This document shows, piece by piece, positions 1-4,879 of a stretch of 6,215 nucleotides of DNA. Origin of the DNA: Desulfobacteraceae bacterium (GTDB taxonomy: Bacteria; Desulfobacterota; Desulfobacteria; Desulfobacterales; Desulfobacteraceae); contig PIVQ01000446.1 of the NCBI GenBank assembly GCA_003354055.1, positions 1 through 6,215 of the forward strand, written 5' to 3'. A model generated the notes under the pieces. That model was not told the DNA's origin, did not search any database, and worked only from the letters and a program-made list of their open reading frames with translations. A program made the position numbers and the translations under genes. The stretch's first letter is position 1. Each line of letters opens with the position of its first letter.

Positions 1-293
1 AATTGATGAACACCCTGGAAAGAAGCGTGATCCTGTCAACCGGGGACTTCCTTGGAAAGGATGATATACAGATTCAAACCGGTTCTCCCATTGGATCCGG
101 GACCGGGGAGAACGGTGGGGAGGACGGCGGGCAAACCGATATCAGTGGAAAGACCCTGTATGAAGTCGAAAAAATAGCGATTTTAAAAATGCTGGACAAG
201 ACCGGAAATAATAAAAGCGAAACCGCAAGACAGCTGGGGATTTCAAGACGGACGCTTCATCTGAAGCTTAAGGATTACGGGGTGATGCCCTAA
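1..293 (+). CDS. Sigma-54-dependent transcriptional regulator (NtrC family), C-terminal fragment
   Basis: This is the 3' end of a gene that begins before the window. The frame is open from base 1, and the TTG at 3-5 is an internal Leu codon rather than a start: bases 1-2 (aa) plus L-M-N-T-L-E-R-S fit the conserved GNVREL-x-N-x-(L/I)-ER end of the AAA+ sigma-54 activator domain. A Gly/Glu-rich linker follows (roughly residues 27-46 of the visible part). The last ~45 residues are a Fis-type helix-turn-helix, with the hallmark NKSETARQLGISRRTLHLKL at about residues 70-89. Such proteins bind enhancer-like sites and activate RNA polymerase-sigma54, usually as the response regulator of a two-component pair. 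The receiver or sensory domain and any partner kinase lie outside the window. The gene converges on the minus-strand genes. It may regulate the neighbouring operon, but nothing in the sequence proves this. Confidence 0.93.
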   Translation, partial: LMNTLERSVILSTGDFLGKDDIQIQTGSPIGSGTGENGGEDGGQTDISGKTLYEVEKIAILKMLDKTGNNKSETARQLGISRRTLHLKLKDYGVMP

Positions 294-304
294 GGATTGG
301 CTCC

Positions 305-400
305 AAAATTACTTGATCTTTTGTTTTCAAAATACCCAGTCTTTTAAGGGTTTTTGGAAATAAGTTTCTGCCCTTCAGGGTATTTAGATCAAGTTATTTT
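305..400. terminator. Long imperfect inverted repeat, probable bidirectional terminator
   Basis: The outer arms are AAAATTACTTGATCT (305-319) and AGATCAAGTTATTTT (386-400), complementary at 14 of 15 positions. An inner pair, AAATACCC (330-337) and GGGTATTT (378-385), is complementary at 8 of 8. A further short AAGGG (346-350) / CCCTT (371-375) pair is possible inside. The left side has a 10-nt bulge (320-329) between outer and inner stems and the right side has none. The element lies between two convergent genes, and the outer stem begins with an A-tract and ends with a T-rich tract in both orientations. This suits a terminator used from both sides, though the large 66-nt interior is unusual. 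It could instead be a degenerate palindromic repeat element or a structured RNA. Confidence 0.45.
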
Positions 401-409
401 GTAACGATT

Positions 410-434
410 CCTAAGGCCGCCTCAGGCTTGTTTT
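410..434. terminator. Small GC-rich hairpin next to the 3' end of the SHOCT gene
   Basis: CCTAAGG (410-416), a CCG loop and CCTCAGG (420-426) form a 7-bp stem with one A-C mismatch on the plus strand. The same stem on the minus strand has a G-U pair instead and is therefore better. On the plus strand it is followed by CTTGTTTTA, a weak T-tract that overlaps the SHOCT stop codon. It may help end transcription of the sigma-54 regulator. For the minus-strand gene no T-tract follows, so a terminator role there is doubtful. Confidence 0.25.
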
Positions 435-747
435 AATCGGAGAGCAGTTGTTTTTTTTCCTTGTACTCATCAATTTCGATTTCCCCTCTGGCCAGGCGTT
501 CTTTTAAAAGGTCCAGCGGGGGGATTCTCCTTGTTGTTCCGGGTAAACGTGCGATCCATCGGATAAGAAAGATCAAAGCAATAAGCAGCAATCCCCAGAA
601 CAGGATCATAAACCATCCCATATATCCCGGCGCCATCATATGCCCCCCGTAATAGCCGTGGCTGTTTTCCCCCCATGCAAAGGCTGTAACAGGCAGTAAA
701 AAGGCGGAGAGAAGAATGAGAGAAACGCTTGATTTTTTATATTTCAT
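433..747 (-). CDS. Small exported membrane protein with C-terminal SHOCT domain
   Basis: The 104-residue protein starts with a signal-peptide-like segment: Lys at positions 2, 4 and 5, a hydrophobic core, and AFA at 22-24 before W25. A His/Met/Gly/Tyr-rich patch follows at about 25-44 (H30, H36, M37, M38, M43). A single strong transmembrane helix spans about 45-64, with basic residues after it. The last ~28 residues (LLKERLARGEIEIDEY within 80-95) are a typical SHOCT motif, a short domain found at the ends of many bacterial proteins and thought to mediate oligomerisation or interaction. The His/Met patch would lie on the periplasmic side and could touch a metal such as copper, but similar Gly/Met-rich segments are common in small SHOCT proteins, so this is speculation. 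The ATG is supported by an AGAGGA ribosome site 7 nt upstream. The gene lies 202 nt beyond the cupredoxin/cytochrome operon on the same strand and may have its own promoter. Its cellular role is unknown. Confidence 0.85.
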   Translation of the reverse strand: MKYKKSSVSLILLSAFLLPVTAFAWGENSHGYYGGHMMAPGYMGWFMILFWGLLLIALIFLIRWIARLPGTTRRIPPLDLLKERLARGEIEIDEYKEKKQLLSD

Positions 748-754
748 TGTCTTG

Positions 755-760
755 TCCTCT
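755..760 (-). promoter_or_regulatory. Ribosome binding site of the SHOCT gene
   Basis: On the minus strand AGAGGA stands 7 nt before the ATG at 747, a good Shine-Dalgarno match and spacing that fixes this start. Confidence 0.75.
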
Positions 761-889
761 AATGATCAATTCCAGTGATTAAACTCTTAACGAAGCCATA
801 TTAATAACTATATCAAGTTCTGTGCCGGGATGAGATATAGTGACAGGCATGAAAAATCGGGGGGATGGGCGCATTAATCACGGTTGATC

Positions 890-906
890 TGGATAAAAAT
901 TATCCA
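890..906. repeat. Perfect 7-bp palindrome TGGATAA-AAA-TTATCCA
   Basis: TGGATAA (890-896) and TTATCCA (900-906) are perfect inverted repeats with a 3-nt AAA spacer. They lie 44 nt beyond the stop codon of the CuA/Fe-S gene in its transcription direction and upstream of the SHOCT gene. As RNA the stem would be short and AT-rich with no T-tract after it, so it is a poor intrinsic terminator. A dimeric regulator operator is an alternative. Confidence 0.5.
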
Positions 907-929
907 CCAGGTGACTAATTATTATCCAC
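899..929 (+). repeat. 9-bp direct repeat ATTATCCAC, 22 bp apart
   Basis: ATTATCCAC occurs at 899-907 and again at 921-929. The repeat interval is 22 bp, close to two helical turns, and the first copy is also the right arm of the palindrome at 890-906. Both copies match eight of nine bases of the DnaA-box consensus TTATCCACA (TTATCCACC and TTATCCACT). The remainder of 748-949 shows no convincing gene, RNA gene or sigma-70 promoter. Confidence 0.45.
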
Positions 930-949
930 TGCGGGTAATTCGAATCCTT

Positions 950-2881
950 TTATCCCAGATAGAGCAATAAAAAAATATTAACCACGCAAAGGGCAAAAAT
1001 CGCGGGCAGCAGCAGGGCTTTTTTCCTTTTTCCGGGATCCGCAATAAGCTGGGGCAGCGACCGGTATGTTCTGTTTATGCCTAAGTACAGGCCTGTGAGC
1101 AGTAACAGTCCCTGGATCAAAGGGATGACTTCGGGATAAAAGGGTTTAAAATGAACATGGGCCGTGCCGAAGATATCCCATCCATACCCCAGCGGGTCTG
1201 ACAGCACGTTAAGGATATAGGCATAATTCACCATGACCGAAGGCAGGCTGAAGGCGATCCAGGCAAAGATGCCCACCGGGATCAGCATATAGGACAACTG
1301 CAGCACAAGCGGTTTTATATTGCCTTCATATCCGGCGAGTTTTGCCGACCATTTGGAAAGAACTATAAATATGCCGGGAAAAACAGCAAGAGACATGGTG
1401 TAGAGCACACCGATATAGATTAAAAAAGGATAGAGCTGCCTGGACTCCGTTATATTGGCTGCGGATTTGATCACACCCCAGGGTCCCAGCATGGTGATGC
1501 TGAAAGCAATGGCCACCACCAGCATAATAAGGATATTATACATCTCGGAATAATCTTTAATCGTCCTGTCCGAGCCAAACGGTCTTAAGAAGAATCCCAC
1601 ATTGTCTTTTGAGCAGGTTTTAACGCATTCCGTGCAAAGCCCGCAGTAATTGTTTCGCTCCATGGTGCCGGGATATTGGTTCCACGGGCATCCCCAGCCG
1701 TCGGGACTTCCCTTAAGGCAGCATTTGTTCTTGTGTTGTCTGCACACCTCTTTATCGACAACCCGCAATGCTGTTACCGAAGCCATGGAATAGTTGCCTA
1801 AAAATCCCCCTACAGGACAGATATAGAGGCAGAACACCCGGTTTCTGAATATAAGGGTAAGGATCAGGGTTGCCCCGAGGATAAGCAGGAACAGGATGGC
1901 AGTGGCCACGGGTCTTGTGATCAGGATAATGCCGAAGGAGATCATCAGAAGAAAGAGGATGTTCTGAAGCCACATGTTTCGCAGCCTTTTAGGCCAGTCA
2001 AGTCCAAAACCTGTAAATCGGTGATGCTTGCCTTTGACGGGCTTTTTTATGAACCTTACTGCGGTAAAGGCTCTTCTGCTGATCCACTCGGCAGGGGCGG
2101 GCAGGGGACAGATCATGCACCACAGGCGGCCGCCCAGAGGAACAAAGACGGATTTCAGAAGAAACCACCACAGGATCCAGACAATGATGATGGCGATATT
2201 ATGGTTCCCCACAGGACTGCCCTTCAGGCTGGCAATGATAAACAGATAAAAGATGACAAATCCGGGGAAAAGAAGGAAAAACTGAAAGCTTCTGCGTTTC
2301 ACAAGCCATTTCAGGCCGGGGATGATATCAAAGAGGTTAATTGCTTTGGGCGTATTTGTCTGCTGTCTTCTACCGGCCCCAAACCATAAAAACAGACTGA
2401 TCACGATCCAGACGGAAAGTGCGACCATGGTGTGATAAAGGCTATTAGGCGCCACAATCAACTCTCCGGTCATAAAGGGATGGAGATTCCCGCAGACCTG
2501 GGTACAGCGGAAGATAAATTTTCCTTGCCTTTCTGCAATAAACTCAATCTCGTTGACCTTGTCCCAGTCTGTCTGAAGGGTGCCGTCATCATCCTCCCAT
2601 TCATATTTCTGGAAGGCGATCCCGCCCTGCTTAATGGTGAATTCAACGGGATAGCCATCCAGTAAAAATCCGTGTGTCACATCCTTGGATGTGGGTTTGA
2701 TAACAATGGTGTCGCCCTTGTTGACAAATATCCGTTCAGGGGTATACCCGTATTTGCCCGCAGTCAGTTCAATCGTATGGGTTTTGTTTTCAATGAATGT
2801 TTCTGAAAGATAGCCCGGCAGGATCATTGCCGCAATAAACAGGATGATGATGGCCGTTATGCGTAAGGGTTTTGATCTCAT
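950..2881 (-). CDS. Membrane protein fusing a CuA-type cupredoxin domain to a NapH/NosR-like iron-sulfur module
   Basis: Of 643 residues, about 7-27 form a signal anchor and about 30-145 a periplasmic cupredoxin domain. That domain carries every CuA ligand position: H70 (in VTHGF), then C126-x3-C130-x3-H134-x2-M137 in CTQVCGNLHPFM. Gln128 sits where cytochrome oxidase subunit II has Glu. The H70-to-C126 interval is long and holds an acidic patch (E94-D99). About ten further hydrophobic segments follow (near 150-168, 200-219, 228-244, 305-322, 325-346, 448-466, 482-506, 525-547, 583-601, 622-641). Among them are C255-x2-C258-P, C351-x3-C355-P, a Cys group at 380, 387, 388 and 398, and a ferredoxin motif CGLCTECVKTC (C413, C416, C419, C423). 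This Cys pattern resembles the NapH/NosR/CcoG-like Fe-S membrane proteins; the N-terminal FMN domain of NosR is absent. A role moving electrons between Fe-S clusters and CuA at the membrane is inferred. The start overlaps the thioredoxin stop (ATGA) and has AGAGGAA upstream. It is the last gene of the operon. Confidence 0.9.
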   Translation of the reverse strand: MRSKPLRITAIIILFIAAMILPGYLSETFIENKTHTIELTAGKYGYTPERIFVNKGDTIVIKPTSKDVTHGFLLDGYPVEFTIKQGGIAFQKYEWEDDDGTLQTDWDKVNEIEFIAERQGKFIFRCTQVCGNLHPFMTGELIVAPNSLYHTMVALSVWIVISLFLWFGAGRRQQTNTPKAINLFDIIPGLKWLVKRRSFQFFLLFPGFVIFYLFIIASLKGSPVGNHNIAIIIVWILWWFLLKSVFVPLGGRLWCMICPLPAPAEWISRRAFTAVRFIKKPVKGKHHRFTGFGLDWPKRLRNMWLQNILFLLMISFGIILITRPVATAILFLLILGATLILTLIFRNRVFCLYICPVGGFLGNYSMASVTALRVVDKEVCRQHKNKCCLKGSPDGWGCPWNQYPGTMERNNYCGLCTECVKTCSKDNVGFFLRPFGSDRTIKDYSEMYNILIMLVVAIAFSITMLGPWGVIKSAANITESRQLYPFLIYIGVLYTMSLAVFPGIFIVLSKWSAKLAGYEGNIKPLVLQLSYMLIPVGIFAWIAFSLPSVMVNYAYILNVLSDPLGYGWDIFGTAHVHFKPFYPEVIPLIQGLLLLTGLYLGINRTYRSLPQLIADPGKRKKALLLPAIFALCVVNIFLLLYLG

Positions 2882-3486
2882 TGGGTTCCTCTTAAGGCAG
2901 ATACAGGTTCGTCTGTTTTCAGCAGATATTCAAACAGGGCTGCAGATTTTTCTCCTCCCCAGTCCCGGGGACCCATGGCTTTGCCGATCATCCCGCCCTT
3001 CCGGTTCAATATAAAGGTGGTCGGGATGGACCTGATGCCGAACGTTCGTCCCATGTTTCCTTTTTGATCTAAAAGCACCTGATAGGTCAGCTTATGCCTT
3101 GCCAGAAATAATTTTATCTTTTTGGGGGATTCTTTCAGATTAACCGCCAGAATCGTAAAATCAGGATGATTTATCCTTTGCTGCAGCTTTTCAATATCCG
3201 GCATTTCATACACACAGTCCGGGCACCAGGTGGTCCAGAAGTTGATAAACACAATTTTTCCCTGAAAATCAGAGAGGGCGACAGGGTTTCCCTTCATATC
3301 GGTGAGTCCGCGGCTCTTCGGGGCTAGGATCCCGGCAAGCTTTATGATGCCAAGGGATTTGAACAGTTCGTCCGGGCCGCTTTCTTCCGAATATGCGTGA
3401 TCCGGGGGAACCAGGAGGGCAACCGTCATGAGCAGGCCAAGGATGAGACCATACGGAGCAACACGATTATTGCTTTTCATGGCCAT
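2878..3486 (-). CDS. Periplasmic TlpA/ResA-type thiol-disulfide oxidoreductase
   Basis: This 202-residue protein has an N-terminal hydrophobic segment (about 11-27) that is a signal peptide or membrane anchor; a cleavage site near AYS (31-33) is possible. A thioredoxin fold of the AhpC-TSA/TlpA type follows. Its active site W87-C88-P-D-C91 contains the only two cysteines, E94 and P96 follow as in ResA/TlpA proteins (WCxxCxxExP), and the cis-proline is P155 in IRSIPTTFIL. Proteins of this group reduce periplasmic thiols, for example apocytochrome c CxxCH cysteines (ResA/CcmG) or the CuA cysteines of oxidase subunit II (TlpA of Bradyrhizobium). Here it lies between ccdA, its expected electron donor, and the CuA-domain protein, with a multihaem cytochrome in the same operon, so both targets are plausible. 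The start at 3486 is 5 nt after the ccdA stop and has only a weak ribosome site; the ATG at 3480 (Met3) is an alternative. Confidence 0.92.
   Translation of the reverse strand: MAMKSNNRVAPYGLILGLLMTVALLVPPDHAYSEESGPDELFKSLGIIKLAGILAPKSRGLTDMKGNPVALSDFQGKIVFINFWTTWCPDCVYEMPDIEKLQQRINHPDFTILAVNLKESPKKIKLFLARHKLTYQVLLDQKGNMGRTFGIRSIPTTFILNRKGGMIGKAMGPRDWGGEKSAALFEYLLKTDEPVSALRGTQ
2886..2892 (-). promoter_or_regulatory. Ribosome binding site of the CuA/Fe-S gene
   Basis: AGAGGAA on the minus strand lies about 5 nt before the ATG at 2881, inside the 3' end of the thioredoxin gene. It supports the ATGA-overlap start and translational coupling. Confidence 0.75.
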
Positions 3487-3491
3487 AAGGC

Positions 3492-4235
3492 TTACATCGT
3501 GAATCTGTTAAACAGGCTGAACCAGCCTGTAATGACGGTAAAGGAATCATTAAAGATCAAAAAGCCCATGAGGATCAGGACAATGCCCGTGCCTTTGTCA
3601 ATGATCCAGAGATGCTTTTTAATCCGGTTGAAGATCTTGAAAAAGTATTGGATAAAGACAGCGGTTAAAAGAAAGGGAATGCCTAATCCTGCGGAATAAA
3701 TCAGCAGAAGTTTGATGCCTGAACCGGCCTGGTCGGCAGTCCCGGCATAGGTGAGGATCGCTCCCAGGACAGGCCCGGTGCAGGGTGTCCAGCCAAAGGC
3801 AAAGGCCATACCCAGGATCAGGGAGAAAAACGCCCCTTTTTTCTTTGTATCAAGATGAAATCTCATATCCCTGGAAAACCAGCTGACGGGGATTATATTC
3901 AGCTTGATTAATCCGAATAATATGATGACCAGTCCGGAGGCTTTGGTCAGCAGGCCAAGATGGGAACTGAAAATCGAGCCGATCCATGTGGCCGACGCCC
4001 CGAGGATGACAAAGATCAGGGAAAAGCCAAAGATAAATAAAAGGGCATTGAAAATTACATAAATCCGGGTTTTATCAAGCAGGCGGGGTTTATCTCCCAT
4101 GTCCATGATCTCGTTTATGGACATCCCTGAGATAAAGGAGACATATCCCGGCACCAGAGGAAGCACACAGGGAGACAGAAAAGAGACAAGCCCTGCGGTC
4201 AGCGCCATGATTATCGATATTTCCATGTTTATCAT
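3492..4235 (-). CDS. ccdA: CcdA-type transmembrane thiol-disulfide electron transporter
   Basis: This 247-residue polytopic protein has about six transmembrane helices (near 5-30, 58-82, 95-116, 134-160, 172-199, 210-230). The two defining cysteines are C23 in FLSPCVLPLVPGY and C152 in GWTPCTGPVLGA, and it has no others. The two motifs form the pseudo-symmetric pair of the CcdA/DsbD central domain, which passes electrons from cytoplasmic thioredoxin to periplasmic thioredoxin-like proteins. The length is normal for stand-alone CcdA. The next gene encodes a TlpA/ResA-like protein, its natural acceptor, so the two form a reduction module for cytochrome c and/or CuA assembly. The ATG overlaps the upstream cupredoxin stop as ATGA; the ATG at residue 4 (position 4226) is an alternative start. 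Family assignment is firm; the specific client is inferred. Confidence 0.94.
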   Translation of the reverse strand: MINMEISIIMALTAGLVSFLSPCVLPLVPGYVSFISGMSINEIMDMGDKPRLLDKTRIYVIFNALLFIFGFSLIFVILGASATWIGSIFSSHLGLLTKASGLVIILFGLIKLNIIPVSWFSRDMRFHLDTKKKGAFFSLILGMAFAFGWTPCTGPVLGAILTYAGTADQAGSGIKLLLIYSAGLGIPFLLTAVFIQYFFKIFNRIKKHLWIIDKGTGIVLILMGFLIFNDSFTVITGWFSLFNRFTM

Positions 4236-4861
4236 TTATATAGTACCCCCGGTGCCCCTCTTTTAAGGTTTATGCCAAGGGCTTTATCCATTGGTAATTC
4301 AATGGTCTGTCGGCCGTTTTTAAGTTTCTCATGCCAGGTTTTCAGGGTATATTTCCCCGGTGCAAGCCCTGTTACATCCATGATAAAATTCCCCTGCTTG
4401 TCGGTCAGGGTAAAATAAGTGCTTTTCATGACCAGGATATAGGAGATCATCTCCGCATGAAGATCGCATCGAAGCTCCACAATGCCGTGCTTGTCAAAGG
4501 TGACGGTTTGGCTTTCCCCGGGTTTGTAACTGCCAAAATTAAATGTTCTGGTCCTGGAAAGGGAAAATACATTGTGATCCACCTTGTCATTGTTGGGAAA
4601 GGCCACGCTGGCTCCCTGGGGGATCACCAGCATGTGGGGCAGGAAGGTCAGATTATTCTGATCCAGTATAAACGGGCCCTGTATAATCGGGTCCGGGGGA
4701 GGAGAGGCCAGGTTGGGTGTCTTTGTGATATAGACCAGGATATTATCCGATTTGCGCAGCCCCTGGGCTTTGACTTTGCCGGTTATCTCTGCGGCAAACC
4801 CCTGTGCGGTTGTTATTATCAGAACCATGGCTGTGACTATAAAAAAACGTATGCAATTCAA
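4232..4861 (-). CDS. Periplasmic cupredoxin with amicyanin-like copper loop and C-terminal beta domain
   Basis: The 209-residue protein has a clear signal peptide (residues 1-24, GFAA before E25). A plastocyanin-like domain covers about 25-146. Its likely type-1 copper ligands are H96 (in VDHNVFS) and the loop C132-D-L-H135-A-E-M138. The C-x2-H-x2-M spacing is the short one known from amicyanin, shorter than in plastocyanin or azurin. After it, about 147-209 resemble the carboxypeptidase-regulatory/Ig-like beta fold (GNFIMDVTGLAPGKYTLKTW), a combination found in cupredoxins annotated near methylamine-utilisation-like proteins. A role as soluble electron carrier between the upstream multihaem cytochrome and the CuA membrane protein is inferred from the operon; a copper-storage or delivery role is the alternative. 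The start codon is TTG: no ATG lies between the in-frame upstream stop and residue 12, a strong AAGGAGAG lies 7 nt upstream, and only this start preserves the signal peptide. Confidence 0.9.
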   Translation of the reverse strand: MNCIRFFIVTAMVLIITTAQGFAAEITGKVKAQGLRKSDNILVYITKTPNLASPPPDPIIQGPFILDQNNLTFLPHMLVIPQGASVAFPNNDKVDHNVFSLSRTRTFNFGSYKPGESQTVTFDKHGIVELRCDLHAEMISYILVMKSTYFTLTDKQGNFIMDVTGLAPGKYTLKTWHEKLKNGRQTIELPMDKALGINLKRGAPGVLYK

Positions 4862-4868
4862 TTGTAGA

Positions 4869-4876
4869 CTCTCCTT
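4869..4876 (-). promoter_or_regulatory. Strong ribosome binding site deciding a TTG start
   Basis: AAGGAGAG on the minus strand is 7 nt from the TTG at 4861 and fills most of the 18-nt gap after the cytochrome stop codon. It makes the TTG start of the cupredoxin gene credible. Confidence 0.8.
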
Positions 4877-4879
4877 TTT

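Noticed and set aside
775..881. 8-bp inverted repeat GTGATTAA (775-782) / TTAATCAC (874-881)
   Set aside because: The arms are 91 bp apart, short and AT-rich; chance occurrence is likely and no function is supported.
889..930. An origin of replication based on DnaA-box-like motifs
   Set aside because: Only three imperfect boxes are present, with no long AT-rich unwinding region and no dnaA, dnaN or similar gene nearby.
2021..2389. A 122-codon plus-strand open frame opposite the CuA/Fe-S gene
   Set aside because: Its low-complexity, Lys/Asp/Gln-rich translation has no domain, and it lies across transmembrane segments of a well-supported gene.
950..2881. Calling the 643-residue protein NosR or cytochrome c oxidase subunit II
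   Set aside because: NosR has an N-terminal FMN-binding domain that is absent here. Subunit II has a membrane hairpin before CuA and no Fe-S motifs. No nosZ or oxidase subunit I gene is in the window.
4331..4867. A 178-codon open frame on the plus strand opposite the cupredoxin gene
   Set aside because: It is fully antisense to a gene with a signal peptide, copper ligands and strong ribosome site, and its translation has no recognisable domain; it is a by-product of codon usage.
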